A DNA stretch of 64,000 nt from Paenibacillus zeirhizosphaerae (GCF_030705605.1 NZ_JAPCKK010000010.1:25148-89147); one strand, 5' to 3'; counted from the stretch's first letter, positions 34,641 to 43,609 are shown. Made by a program: numbers and translations. The notes: a model not told the origin generated them from the sequence alone.

Positions 34641-35231
34641 ATGGTATATGATGGAGTACTGCTCGGGTTGATCGTCGGCCTGTTCAGGGGCGGATTTCGT
34701 CAGGGTCTGACGGGATTAAGCAATATCCGGCTTACTGCAGGATGGATCTTCCCGCTCTTGCTGCTCGTCCAGCTCGCCATTTTTTATCTTCAGGAGCACT
34801 CTGCCTTTCTCGCTTCCATTAACGGCTATTTGTTTATGGCCGTTTACGTCGCAGGGCTTGTATTTCTTTGGCTGAACAGACAGCATGCAGGCTTTCGTCT
34901 CATCCTGATCGGTGTTTTCCTGAATTTTCTGGTCATGGCCGTCAACGGCGGACGTATGCCGGTATCGTTGAGCGCTTCCTCCGTACTGGGTCCTTATTAC
35001 GTTGAACTGCTGCAATCCGGAGAGGTGATATCCAAGCACTTTATGATGGACTCGGCAACCCGCCTTTCGTTTCTGGGAGACATCATCCCGCTGAGTGCCC
35101 CTTATCCCCGCACCCAGGTGATCAGCATCGGTGATGTCGTTATGAATGTCGGCATATTTCTCTTCATTCAGAGCGTCATGGTTGCAAAGAAGAAAAAGGT
35201 TAATGGACAAGTGAACCCGCATCATGCTTAA
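34641..35231 (+). CDS. DUF5317 membrane protein
   Basis: A 196-residue integral membrane protein with about five TM helices, the last ending in a basic tail VAKKKKVNGQ. It contains the conserved DUF5317 core FLVMAVNGGRMPVS and HFMMDSATRLSFLGDIIPL, split by a loop. Function is unknown. It is followed by a 31-residue membrane peptide gene and a terminator, so these two form a small operon ahead of the GGDEF/HD-GYP gene. GGAGGAT precedes the ATG. An A/T-rich region with TATAAT at 34504-34509 may provide the promoter. Confidence 0.85.
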   Translation: MVYDGVLLGLIVGLFRGGFRQGLTGLSNIRLTAGWIFPLLLLVQLAIFYLQEHSAFLASINGYLFMAVYVAGLVFLWLNRQHAGFRLILIGVFLNFLVMAVNGGRMPVSLSASSVLGPYYVELLQSGEVISKHFMMDSATRLSFLGDIIPLSAPYPRTQVISIGDVVMNVGIFLFIQSVMVAKKKKVNGQVNPHHA

Positions 35232-35267
35232 CATACAGCATACTACGGCGAAGGGAGGGGAAATCTC

Positions 35268-35363
35268 ATGAAAAATATGAAATATTCTCGCATTGTCGTA
35301 AACGCCATGATCATCGCTTCTGTTGTTATCGCTTTGACTTCCGGATACAAAATTGGCGGTTAA
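35268..35363 (+). CDS. 31-residue single-TM peptide
   Basis: A short ORF with strong AAGGGAGGGG (35251-35260) before ATG 35268. It reads MKNMKYSRIVVNAMIIASVV, then IALTSGYKIGG before TAA. A basic start precedes one transmembrane helix. It lies 36 bp after the DUF5317 gene and 20 bp before a terminator, so it is probably translated as the last gene of that operon. Function unknown; it resembles small membrane peptides that modulate a partner protein. Confidence 0.65.
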   Translation: MKNMKYSRIVVNAMIIASVVIALTSGYKIGG

Positions 35364-35384
35364 TGATTTGTACCCCATTCACCC

Positions 35385-35412
35385 AAAACAGGCCGGATCG
35401 GCCTGTTTTTTC
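35385..35412 (+). terminator. Rho-independent terminator
   Basis: AAAACAGGCCG pairs with CGGCCTGTTTT across GAT, followed by further T residues. It ends the DUF5317/31-residue peptide unit. Confidence 0.85.
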
Positions 35413-35531
35413 TTGCACCCGCTCCTGCCTCGTCGATTTTTGTCGTATTACCGCAAACTGAGGTGGATTTTTCAAACAGACCCTGATATGTTAAACATCA
35501 AGACCACCCTACAAGGCAGGAGAATATATTC

Positions 35532-37376
35532 ATGAGATTATTCAAATCTCTCCATCAACACGTTACCCCAACCGGCATTTATGCTGTTGTGATGTGTCTG
35601 GCTGGTGCCGGAGTATTTGCATATACGAACCAGTGGTCCTTTTTACAGTATTCCTCCTCAGAATGGGTTACCGTCTATTCCTTGCTGGGGGCCGTTCTGA
35701 TCCTTGAGTACTTTACCTTTCAATTACCGCCTGCAAGCAATAAGCAGTCCATGGACTCGTCTGTATATCTGGCCTGCATATTTGTCCATGGCAGCGAGAT
35801 CGCCATCTTCATTTTGTTCTTAACGAGCCTGATTGCCGCGATCCGGGATTATAAGCTTTCGTGGTGGAAGCATCTTATTAATTTCTCCATTTACGCATTG
35901 GCCATTTTTGCAGCGTCCACTGTCTTTCAACTCGCCGGGGGACCGCAGGGGCCTCTGGATGACCGTTACATTGCCGGCTACGTCCTGGCCATGCTTAGTT
36001 ACTTTGCGGTAAATACGGTGACCTTGGGACTGTATTTCTATCTGGCCTACGAAGGATCACTCAAGCAGCTTCGAAGGGCGTTCGTCGCCGAATCACTGCT
36101 TGTATACCTGTGCACCCTTATCCTGTCCCTTGTGCTGACCGTTCTGATCTACCATAACGGCATTCTGGGGCTGGTGCTCTTCCTGGGGCTGAGCATGCTG
36201 CTGTCGCACGCCTTCAAGCAGTTGTTTGACATGTTCCGGGATGTTGAAGAAAAGTCCATTATGGACCGCCGGACCGGTTTATATAATCACAGTTACTTTG
36301 AAAATGTGCTCGAATCCGAGCTGAGTGCAGCAAGAAAAGACAAGCTTCCTTTGTCTCTTGCATTAATAGATATTGATGATTTCAAGAAATACAACGATCA
36401 GTTCGGTCATCTGAAAGGGGATCAGTTGCTCGGTTTTCTCGGGAATCTGCTGAAAAAGGAAACGGAAGGCACCCCAATAACCGCATCTCGTTACGGTGGA
36501 GAGGAATTCACCCTGCTGATGCCGGGGTATACCGCCGAGCAGGCCTACAACGTGGTTAATCGTATCCGCAAGAAGCTGAACGACTCCCGTTATGAAGGGG
36601 TGGAAATTTTCCCGCACGGGTGTTTATCCTTTTCAGGCGGCATCTCTGAGTATCAGGCCGGTATTTATGATAAATCCCAGCTTGTCGACCAGGCGGACAA
36701 GGCGCTCTACTATGCGAAGCATCAGGGTAAAAACACAATCCATCTGTTCGGCAGCTTCAATGCGACGGAACGGGAAATTGACCTCGCCCAGGATGTCCGG
36801 GATATCGAGCAGCAGCTCAGCTTATTTCTATATAAAGATATCAGTACCTTCAAGCATTCCAAACGTGTTTTCAAGTACGCGATGGATATCAGCGAGGTGC
36901 TCGGATTAGGACAGGAGGAGAAGCGCCGTTTCGTGCTGGGAGCTCTGATCCATGACATCGGCAAGCTGGAGATCCCTTGGGATATACTGAACAAAAGAGA
37001 AAAGCTCACGCCTGAGGAATGGACTCTCGTTCAAGGGCATGTCACTTGGGGCAGGCGGATTGTCGAAGCCAACGAACGCTTTGAAGAACTGATTCCGTTC
37101 ATCGAGCTGCATCACGAACGATATGATGGCACCGGGTACCCTTACGGCTTTGCGGGGGAGGAGATTCCAAGGCTGTGCCGAATGCTTACGGTCATTGATT
37201 CCTTTGATGCGATGACCACGGAAAGACCCTACCAGCAGGCAAAAACGTTCGAGCAAGCCCTAGAGGAGCTGCGCGCCTGCTCGGGCTCGCAGTTCGATCC
37301 TGAGCTTACCCGCATCTTTATCCGTTATATCAAAAGCACACACCCGGTCTTCCCTCACATCCGTTCTCTTCACTAG
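35532..37376 (+). CDS. Membrane GGDEF plus HD-GYP dual cyclic-di-GMP enzyme
   Basis: A 614-residue protein with about seven TM helices (1-240), a GGDEF domain (about 245-410) with RYGGEEF and its diguanylate motifs DIDDFKKYND, and an HD-GYP domain (about 425-605) with LIHDIGKLEIP and HHERYDGTGYP. Both catalytic signatures look intact, so the protein may both make and break c-di-GMP, depending on the input from the membrane domain. The N-terminal region resembles a MASE-type sensor. AAGGCAGGAG precedes the ATG. It is followed by a terminator. Confidence 0.9.
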   Translation: MRLFKSLHQHVTPTGIYAVVMCLAGAGVFAYTNQWSFLQYSSSEWVTVYSLLGAVLILEYFTFQLPPASNKQSMDSSVYLACIFVHGSEIAIFILFLTSLIAAIRDYKLSWWKHLINFSIYALAIFAASTVFQLAGGPQGPLDDRYIAGYVLAMLSYFAVNTVTLGLYFYLAYEGSLKQLRRAFVAESLLVYLCTLILSLVLTVLIYHNGILGLVLFLGLSMLLSHAFKQLFDMFRDVEEKSIMDRRTGLYNHSYFENVLESELSAARKDKLPLSLALIDIDDFKKYNDQFGHLKGDQLLGFLGNLLKKETEGTPITASRYGGEEFTLLMPGYTAEQAYNVVNRIRKKLNDSRYEGVEIFPHGCLSFSGGISEYQAGIYDKSQLVDQADKALYYAKHQGKNTIHLFGSFNATEREIDLAQDVRDIEQQLSLFLYKDISTFKHSKRVFKYAMDISEVLGLGQEEKRRFVLGALIHDIGKLEIPWDILNKREKLTPEEWTLVQGHVTWGRRIVEANERFEELIPFIELHHERYDGTGYPYGFAGEEIPRLCRMLTVIDSFDAMTTERPYQQAKTFEQALEELRACSGSQFDPELTRIFIRYIKSTHPVFPHIRSLH

Positions 37377-37379
37377 CCC

Positions 37380-37418
37380 CGGCCCCCGTTCCTCTGCGGC
37401 GGGGGCTTTTGCTTTTTG
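37380..37418 (+). terminator. Terminator after the GGDEF/HD-GYP gene
   Basis: GCCCCCG pairs with CGGGGGC (loop about 10 nt) and is followed by TTTTGCTTTTT. Confidence 0.85.
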
Positions 37419-37493
37419 CCGCCTGGGATTGTTCATCATTAATCCATATAATAGATAAAAAATAGATAAAAACCTGCGCTTAAGGAGAATGGT

Positions 37494-38333
37494 ATGACAT
37501 ACAGACAAATCAAATGGATGATTCTGACCATCCCGACCATTATCGTCGGCTTGTGGGAGTATGTGCGGCATCAGTTTCTGATGCCTGTGATTTCAATGGA
37601 CACGGGTAACTGGCTCACGCCGCTCATTCTGTTTGTCGTCAGTGTGACTTTGCTTAGCCGCCTGTTCACCCTCATGGAGGCATCCAGAGCCGAGCTTGAA
37701 CGGGAGCGGGCTGCCAGGGATGTGCTGCAGGCCAGAGAAATGCTTGCGCGGGAGCTGCATGACGGCATCGCCCAGTCGCTGTTCCTGTTGTCCGTCAAAA
37801 TGGATAAAGCCGAACGCAGCCTCAGCTCTGATGTGGCCGCCACGCAATGGAGCGGGATTCGCAAAACGCTTCATGAGGTGGACAGATACGTCCGGCAGTC
37901 CATTTCCAACCTACGCGACCTCCCGCTTCATCCGGCTCGTTCAACGCTGCCCTCGATGCTGCAGCGGATTCGGGGGACGGCTGATGATGTCTACCCGCAA
38001 GCCAGCGTGGAGTGGGATATAACCGACGAAGCCTTGACGGCCCGAGATCAGGCAGAGCTGCTTGCCTGCATCCGGGAAGCGCTGCTGAACGCCCGCAAGC
38101 ACGCCCAGGCCAGCCGGATCAGCATCCGGGGAAGCGCTGAGGGACAGCAGGGCTGGAGGCTGCTCGTTGAAGACAACGGTCGCGGCTTCCAGGGGGACCC
38201 GCTGAACAGAGCCGACAGGTATGGGCTGCGCATTACCAAGGAGCGTGCAGAGCAGATGGGATGGAGATTCACCTTTGAACGCCGCAAGGAAATGACAGTT
38301 ATGGAGATTTCCAAAGGAGGACAAGCCAATTGA
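37494..38333 (+). CDS. Sensor histidine kinase, NarL/LiaS type (HisKA_3)
   Basis: A 279-residue kinase with two N-terminal TM helices (about 8-60), a short linker coiled coil, then HisKA_3 (ARELHDGIAQSLFLLSVKMD, with the phospho-His in ELHDG) and a HATPase domain (VEDNGRGF, YGLRITKERAEQMGWRF). It has almost no extracellular part, so it resembles intramembrane-sensing kinases such as LiaS or YvfT. AAGGAGAA precedes the ATG. The response regulator gene overlaps it by 4 bp. Confidence 0.9.
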   Translation: MTYRQIKWMILTIPTIIVGLWEYVRHQFLMPVISMDTGNWLTPLILFVVSVTLLSRLFTLMEASRAELERERAARDVLQAREMLARELHDGIAQSLFLLSVKMDKAERSLSSDVAATQWSGIRKTLHEVDRYVRQSISNLRDLPLHPARSTLPSMLQRIRGTADDVYPQASVEWDITDEALTARDQAELLACIREALLNARKHAQASRISIRGSAEGQQGWRLLVEDNGRGFQGDPLNRADRYGLRITKERAEQMGWRFTFERRKEMTVMEISKGGQAN

Positions 38334-38992
38334 ACAGGACTAGAGTGCTGGTCGCGGATGATTCGGCCCATGCACGTGAGGCGATTTCCGATATTCTGGG
38401 GGAAGACAGAGCTTTCGAGATTATCGGGGAAGCGTCCGGCGGAGAACAAGCCCTCCGGATGACGGAGGAGCTGATGCCGGATCTGATTCTGATGGATATC
38501 CGCATGCCGGATCTAGACGGTCTGGAGGCAACCGGCTTGATTAAGATGCGTTTTCCGTATGTCAAAATTGTAATTATCACCGTATCCGACGATGCTGCCC
38601 ACTTATTCGAGGCGCTGAAACGGGGGGCGCAGGGATATTTGCTGAAAAATCTGTCTCCCTCCACCTGGCTGGAATATTTGCGGGCCGTCGTCAGTGATGA
38701 AGCACCACTCAGCCAGGAGCTGGCCTATCGCATCCTGCAGGAATTTCCGGCTCCACCGAAGCAGACGGCCGCTGGCCAGAGCCTGACACCGCGCGAACGG
38801 GAGATTCTGAACTGGGTAGCGTCCGGCCAGACGAACAAGGAGATTGGAGAAGGGCTTGGCATCTCGGAGCAGACGGTCAAGAATCATTTGAAAAATATTC
38901 TGCACAAGCTCCAGCTCGAAAATCGTGTTCAGCTTACGCGTTATGCGCTGGAGCAGGGGCTGGTTGACCGTAAATCTCACCCCCTCAGGTGA
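38330..38992 (+). CDS. Response regulator, NarL/LuxR family
   Basis: A 220-residue regulator with receiver residues VADDS, LMDIRMPD and the Lys in YLLKNLSP, and a C-terminal LuxR-type HTH (LTPREREILNWVASGQTNKEI, KNHLKNILHKLQ). The start is TTG 38330 overlapping the kinase stop (TTGA), behind AAGGAGG. The next genes downstream are the CopC-CopD fusion and YcnI, so this pair is a candidate regulator of copper uptake, although a terminator-like hairpin intervenes. Confidence 0.92.
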   Translation: MNRTRVLVADDSAHAREAISDILGEDRAFEIIGEASGGEQALRMTEELMPDLILMDIRMPDLDGLEATGLIKMRFPYVKIVIITVSDDAAHLFEALKRGAQGYLLKNLSPSTWLEYLRAVVSDEAPLSQELAYRILQEFPAPPKQTAAGQSLTPREREILNWVASGQTNKEIGEGLGISEQTVKNHLKNILHKLQLENRVQLTRYALEQGLVDRKSHPLR

Positions 38993-38996
38993 GCAC

Positions 38997-39045
38997 GAGG
39001 ATCCCAAAGGCTTATTGACCAAGGGGTCCTCTTGTTCCTGTTCTG
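38997..39045 (+). terminator. Probable terminator after the response regulator
   Basis: GAGGATCCC (38997-39005) pairs with GGGGTCCTC (39023-39031), followed by TTGTTCCTGTTCT, a weak U-tract. Confidence 0.6.
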
Positions 39046-39212
39046 AGACACTCTAGAGACGATTATGTGATATTTTTCATGCTTTTGCCATAATTACGCT
39101 CTAAATTCTCCTCCATTATAGCCCTATGTGGGGATAGCCCACTATTTCAGTAAATACTATAATGAACATTCATCAAGAGCATATGTTGAAAAAATCCGGG
39201 AGGTGTGCCCCT

Positions 39213-40931
39213 ATGAACCGCAGCATTCGAGCCGTTCTAGGAACCGGCTTTATGAGCCTCGGTCTGGCGCTGCTCTTTCTTTTCCCGCATCTGGCTTTGG
39301 CCCATGCCTCACTGATGGAATCCAATCCTGCCGCCAATGAGGTGCTTAGCGAGCCACCTGCCAGCATCCAGATGACATTCAGCGAACATCTACAACCCGC
39401 ATTCCTGTCCGTACAGGTAACAGGCGCAGACGGTTCAAGAGTGGACAACGGGGACGCCGCACTGTCCTCCGACAATGCGGCAGTTGTTCAAGCTGGTTTG
39501 CGGTCCGGCATTCCGAATGGCGTCTATACGATTACCTGGCGTGTACTGTCGGCCGACGGGCACCCCATTCAAGGGGTTATTCCCTTCCAGATCGGAGCCG
39601 GTGGTGAACATCTGGGCGGCGAAGGAGCCGCCGCTGCCGCTCCTTCGCCCCTTGTACGCCCTGACCTAATTGCCGTGCGGTGGTTGTTTTATGCAGGTCT
39701 GTCCCTCCTGTTCGGGATGCTGTGCTTCCGTCTTTATGTATGGCGCGGTCCTAACGCTGGTGGCAGTAAGGGGATTGAGGCGGGAAACAATCCCCGTTTG
39801 CAGACGCTGATCTGGACGGGCTTTGCGGCAACAGCCGTTGCCGTATTGATCAGCCTGCCGCTGCAGGTTTCCTGGGATGCCGGCGTACCGGTAACTCGTG
39901 GCTTCTCTCCAGCGCTGATCGGTGAAGCTCTGCAGTATACAAGCGCGGGCAAGGCCTGGTTTGTCCAAATCATGATCCTGCTGCTGCTCAGCGCACTGCT
40001 GCTGTACGCCTTCGACCGTGCTCAGTCTGAACGCCGACGGGTGCTGTGCGCTCATGCATCCGTCAGCATGGTTCTTGGCATCATGCTGGCCAAAGCCTTC
40101 ACAGGTCATGCGGCAGCAGCTACCATTCCGGCCCTGGCCATCACCGCCGATTTCGTTCATCTGGCAGCGGCGGCCTTCTGGATTGGCTCGCTTGCTGCCA
40201 TGATTCTGTATTTACCGTCCACGACGCGTGAGTTGCCCACTGCAGAGGGCGAACGCATTCGCAGCGAAGCGATGCGGCGTTTTGCCGGGTGGGGCATGAC
40301 GGCAGCGGCGTCCCTGCTGGCTACCGGTATCTATACCGCCCTGGTACATCTACCGTCACCCGCATCGCTGTTCATAACAAGCTACGGCTATACACTGCTG
40401 GGCAAAACAGTGCTGCTGATCGTCATGCTTGCCTTCGCCGCTTACCAGTTCCGGCTTGCCCGCCGTCCTTCCAATCGGGCGCGAAATGGAACCGCGATCC
40501 GCTGGGAGCTCACCACCGGCATCCTTGTGCTGCTGCTGGCCGCGCTGCTTACACATCTGTCTCCCACGGCAGGGGCAGAGACCGAAGTGGAGAGTGACTC
40601 TTTCCGGCAAACGGCAGCCGCAGCTGCAGGCAACTATGAGGTCGAGTTGGCCGTGGATCCGACGAGGGTAGGCAGCAGTAGCTTTGAGGTCTGGATCCGC
40701 GATGCCGATGGAAAGTCCGTTACGGACATTCAGCAGGTAACGCTAACGCTGATTCCTGCAGCCAGCGACCGCCGAAACCAGGAAGTTGTCATCCCTGGCC
40801 AGTCCGCTCAGCCGTTCACGGCCAAGGAGCTGCTGGCGACAGCGGGTACCTGGACCGTGCGGGTGCATGCCCTGACCGGGTCCCTCGATTCCATCGATGC
40901 CGATTTCGAGCTGCCTGTTGCCGCCCCTTAA
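39213..40931 (+). CDS. CopC-CopD fusion, copper uptake membrane protein (YcnJ-like)
   Basis: A 572-residue protein. A signal peptide (LGLALLFLFPHLALA) leads to a mature N-terminal His in HASLMESNP, the copper-binding brace residue of CopC. The CopC domain covers about 33-125 (MTFSEHLQPAFLSVQV, ITWRVLSADGHPIQG). The CopD part has about eight TM helices and histidines in FTGHAAAATIP and FVHLAAAAFWIGSL. A CopC-like C-terminal domain of about 100 residues follows. The start is ATG 39213 after GGGAGGTG; the longer ORF from 39162 lacks a site. This matches YcnJ, which imports copper when it is scarce. No YcnK repressor gene is adjacent. Confidence 0.88.
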   Translation: MNRSIRAVLGTGFMSLGLALLFLFPHLALAHASLMESNPAANEVLSEPPASIQMTFSEHLQPAFLSVQVTGADGSRVDNGDAALSSDNAAVVQAGLRSGIPNGVYTITWRVLSADGHPIQGVIPFQIGAGGEHLGGEGAAAAAPSPLVRPDLIAVRWLFYAGLSLLFGMLCFRLYVWRGPNAGGSKGIEAGNNPRLQTLIWTGFAATAVAVLISLPLQVSWDAGVPVTRGFSPALIGEALQYTSAGKAWFVQIMILLLLSALLLYAFDRAQSERRRVLCAHASVSMVLGIMLAKAFTGHAAAATIPALAITADFVHLAAAAFWIGSLAAMILYLPSTTRELPTAEGERIRSEAMRRFAGWGMTAAASLLATGIYTALVHLPSPASLFITSYGYTLLGKTVLLIVMLAFAAYQFRLARRPSNRARNGTAIRWELTTGILVLLLAALLTHLSPTAGAETEVESDSFRQTAAAAAGNYEVELAVDPTRVGSSSFEVWIRDADGKSVTDIQQVTLTLIPAASDRRNQEVVIPGQSAQPFTAKELLATAGTWTVRVHALTGSLDSIDADFELPVAAP

Positions 40932-40981
40932 CACGGGGTCCGAGGGCTGCCTGAATTTATTTTACAAAGGAGTGAAAGCCG

Positions 40982-41719
40982 ATGAGTACACACCATCATT
41001 CGTTCAAAAAGAAATTTCTCAAAATCTCCTCCACTCTTTCCGCCACAGCGGTAGGGGTGCTGCTGTTCGCCAGCATTGCCAGCGCGCATGTCACCGTCTC
41101 TCCTTCCGTCTCCCAGCCGGAGGCCTGGGAAACCTATACCATCAAGGTGCCTGTCGAAAAGGATTCGGCAACCACGAAGGTCGCCCTCAAAATACCGGAG
41201 GGTGTAGAATTCAAGCAGTACGAGCCAGTGCCGGGCTGGAAGGTCAGTACGACGGCCAATGAAGCCGGTGCTGTCAATACAGTCACCTGGACCGCAAACG
41301 GAGAAGGGATCCTTGCCGGACAGTACCAGCGCTTCAGCTTTGTCGCTGTGAATCCGTCCGGAGAAGCCAAGATTCCCTGGGATGCCTTCCAGTATTATGC
41401 GGATGGAAGCATCGTTGAATGGACCGGAGATGAAGGCTCTGACCTCCCTCATTCCGTGACAGCGGTGACTGCGGATGCCGCAGCGGAGCCGAAGCAAAGC
41501 GATTCCGGGGCAGGACATGAGGACGAAGCGGATTCAACGGGCACGAATGCAGGAGCACAGGCCGATAGCAGTAACACGGCAGCAGACGCTCAAGCGGCCC
41601 CTGCAGCAGCGGAAGCGCCAGCCTCTTCTGCCATACAAACCGTCACGCTTGTGATCAGCATTGCCGCTCTTGCGCTATCCATTGCAGCCCTCCTGCGTGC
41701 TGTGAAGAATCGGAAATAA
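40982..41719 (+). CDS. ycnI: YcnI-like copper-binding protein (DUF1775)
   Basis: A 245-residue exported protein. After a signal peptide (SATAVGVLLFASIASA) the mature chain begins HVTVSPSVSQPEAWETYTI, where the N-terminal His is the DUF1775 copper ligand; the Glu and Trp of the copper brace may be in PEAWETY and VTWTANG. The domain spans about 35-165. A long Ala/Asp/Gln-rich linker leads to a C-terminal TM helix (TLVISIAALALSIAALLRAV). It is probably translated with the CopC-CopD gene, 50 bp upstream, as in the ycnKJI operon of Bacillus. Confidence 0.9.
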   Translation: MSTHHHSFKKKFLKISSTLSATAVGVLLFASIASAHVTVSPSVSQPEAWETYTIKVPVEKDSATTKVALKIPEGVEFKQYEPVPGWKVSTTANEAGAVNTVTWTANGEGILAGQYQRFSFVAVNPSGEAKIPWDAFQYYADGSIVEWTGDEGSDLPHSVTAVTADAAAEPKQSDSGAGHEDEADSTGTNAGAQADSSNTAADAQAAPAAAEAPASSAIQTVTLVISIAALALSIAALLRAVKNRK

Positions 41720-41744
41720 CAGAATATCATTTTCAGCACAAACA

Positions 41745-41788
41745 AAAAGTCGAGAACAGGAGAAACCCCCCCCTGTTCTCGACTTTTC
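41745..41788 (+). terminator. Rho-independent terminator after ycnI
   Basis: 16-bp perfect stem AAAAGTCGAGAACAGG (41745-41760) with CCTGTTCTCGACTTTT (41772-41787). Confidence 0.88.
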
Positions 41789-41857
41789 TATCTAACCCAG
41801 AATCGCCAATGGATGATTCCTTTTTTTGTTAAGGTAAGATACGCACGCAGCAGCGGA

Positions 41858-41939
41858 AAGAACGAAACGATTCCGGAAAAGCGCAGCGTTCGCCTTTGGC
41901 CCGAAGGGTCAATAGCGATTGGAGGAACGTTTCGTTCTT
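41858..41939 (-). repeat. Structured repeat copy 2, just 3' of the DUF445 gene
   Basis: Outer arms AAGAACGAAACGATTCC (41858-41874) and GGAACGTTTCGTTCTT (41924-41939) pair fully apart from one extra A. The inner stem TTGGCCC/GGGTCAA has a GAA loop. Internal-loop sequence is nearly identical to copy 1 (TTCYGGARAAGCGSAGCG then TTCGCCTTTG on the plus strand; YAGCGATYGGAGGAAC on the other side), while stem sequences differ. It lies 13 bases beyond the stop codon of the minus-strand DUF445 gene. Confidence 0.75.
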
Positions 41940-41952
41940 GGAGCGCCTCACT

Positions 41953-43218
41953 CTATTCCAGCAGCATGCGAATGCCTGTAAGCACAATGCCGATCAAAAA
42001 ACCCGTCAGCGCTCCGTTAATTCGGATCCACTGCAGATCCTGTCCCAGCTTATCTTCCATGAGCGCAATCAGCGCCGCATTGTCCATCTTCTCAACGTTT
42101 TCTCTAACCAGGCTGCCGATCCGGTTGTGGTTCTTCTCCACCCATCCGGTAATAGCCATGATGATCTGCTCGTTCAACCGCTCAAGCAGTTCATCGTCCT
42201 TACGCAGGTCCTCAATCAACCGCGCGCACAGCGGGAGGATATAAGTCTGTACATAGGCGCCGTTCTCCATAGAGGCGAGCAGACGTCCACGAAGCTCCTC
42301 CAGCTTGCCCAGCACCATTTCCTCGCCCTTCCATGAGGCGGCCTGTTCATTTTTCCAGTCGTTCAGCCTGGTATGAACTTCGCTATCCGACGCCAGCTTT
42401 TCAATCTGTCCCTGCAGGCCACCCATAAAGGCTTCCCGCCGTGGATGACTTTCCATTTGCAGCTCATATACTCTTTCCAATAAAAAACGCCGGATCATGT
42501 CTCCCATGCGCTCCTCATTGAGATACCCCAGAAACGCGCTGACCGCAAGCTGCATCAGCCCGTTCAACTGCAAGCTTGAAATGGCCTGCATCCCCATCGT
42601 TCCCAAGGTTATGACCGTCTCGGATTTATGAAGCCATGCTTCCGCCTGTTCTAACGCATAATCCAGCACCTTCTGATCATACCCGCGTTCCAATGTCTGC
42701 TTCGCCAGTGATTCAAGCAGTTGCCCCGCATCCTGTGTCATGATCTGCCGCCGGATTTCCTCCGTAATGACGGGAGCCAGACTGTCCAGCGGCAGCCGGC
42801 TTATCAGCCGCTTGGCCAGTAGATCGATGGCTTCAGCCGCCCTCGGGGAAGCAAGAGCCTGCTCTGCTCCGTCCAGCAGCATTTCTGCGAGGCGGACATC
42901 CTTGATTTTGGCTGCGATGCTTTCTTTGTTCAGAAGGTTATTCTCCACCGTGCTTACCAACGCATCCGTCAGCTTGCCCCGGTTCTTGGGAAGAAGGGCC
43001 GTATGCGGAATCGGGATGCCGAGCGGGTGGCGGAACAGCGCCGTGACGGCGAACCAATCCGCCAGGCCGCCAACCATACCGGCCTCGAATGCGCCTGCCA
43101 GCAGGCGAACGGCTCCGTACTGCTGAAACGGCAGGGAAGCCGCAAATCCGGCACCCATAATAATAAGCGACCATGTCGCTGCTTTTTTGGTCTGTCTTCT
43201 CTGTTTCGGTTTTGCCAT
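41953..43218 (-). CDS. DUF445 family membrane protein
   Basis: A 421-residue protein with an N-terminal TM segment (TWSLIIMGAGFAASLPF), the conserved DUF445 opening AGMVGGLADWFAVTALFRHP (about 47-66), a long helical middle and a C-terminal TM helix (INGALTGFLIGIVLTGIRML). The family, which includes YheB, is of unknown function but widely conserved in Firmicutes. A TGGAGGAT ribosome site lies upstream of the ATG. Structured repeat copy 2 lies in its 3' flank. Confidence 0.88.
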   Translation of the reverse strand: MAKPKQRRQTKKAATWSLIIMGAGFAASLPFQQYGAVRLLAGAFEAGMVGGLADWFAVTALFRHPLGIPIPHTALLPKNRGKLTDALVSTVENNLLNKESIAAKIKDVRLAEMLLDGAEQALASPRAAEAIDLLAKRLISRLPLDSLAPVITEEIRRQIMTQDAGQLLESLAKQTLERGYDQKVLDYALEQAEAWLHKSETVITLGTMGMQAISSLQLNGLMQLAVSAFLGYLNEERMGDMIRRFLLERVYELQMESHPRREAFMGGLQGQIEKLASDSEVHTRLNDWKNEQAASWKGEEMVLGKLEELRGRLLASMENGAYVQTYILPLCARLIEDLRKDDELLERLNEQIIMAITGWVEKNHNRIGSLVRENVEKMDNAALIALMEDKLGQDLQWIRINGALTGFLIGIVLTGIRMLLE

Positions 43219-43425
43219 GATTTATCCTCCAACCTTGCGCCTATGACTGAATTACCCTTTGGTCACCATATTATCACCGTATGACAAGAATCCCAAACTG
43301 CGCGTCTTCTCTTCCGCGAAGCTCTTGCTTCCCGGACGGACTGCAAAATACTTACATGAGTACGTGGCAACGGTGGAATACTATATTTCTTTGCAATATG
43401 AATATACATCCATATCTTAATCTCG

Positions 43426-43442
43426 TGTTATCTTTCTTTACA
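43426..43442 (+). promoter_or_regulatory. GlnR/TnrA box
   Basis: TGTTATCTTTCTTTACA matches the TGTNA-N7-TNACA consensus exactly. A second copy, TGTTCTATTTGCTTACA (43497-43513), has one mismatch. A TATAAT lies at 43536-43541 with no good -35, as expected for an activated nitrogen-regulated promoter. Confidence 0.75.
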
Positions 43443-43496
43443 AAAATTCTTGAAATTCCTATATTCTCAGTGTATCATTAGTTAACTATTTTTATA

Positions 43497-43541
43497 TGTT
43501 CTATTTGCTTACACAAGTTAAACTGGATTTATATGTATAAT
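43497..43541 (+). promoter_or_regulatory. glnQ operon promoter with second GlnR/TnrA half-conserved site
   Basis: TGTTCTATTTGCTTACA (43497-43513, one mismatch to the box) is followed by a -10 TATAAT (43536-43541). With transcription starting near 43548 the site is centred near -43, close to where TnrA activates. Confidence 0.55.
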
Positions 43542-43609
43542 GTACAGAAAGGGCTCATAGACACTTACTACTGAACCCAGTACGTAACACAGATAAAGGG
43601 GGGCTCGTT

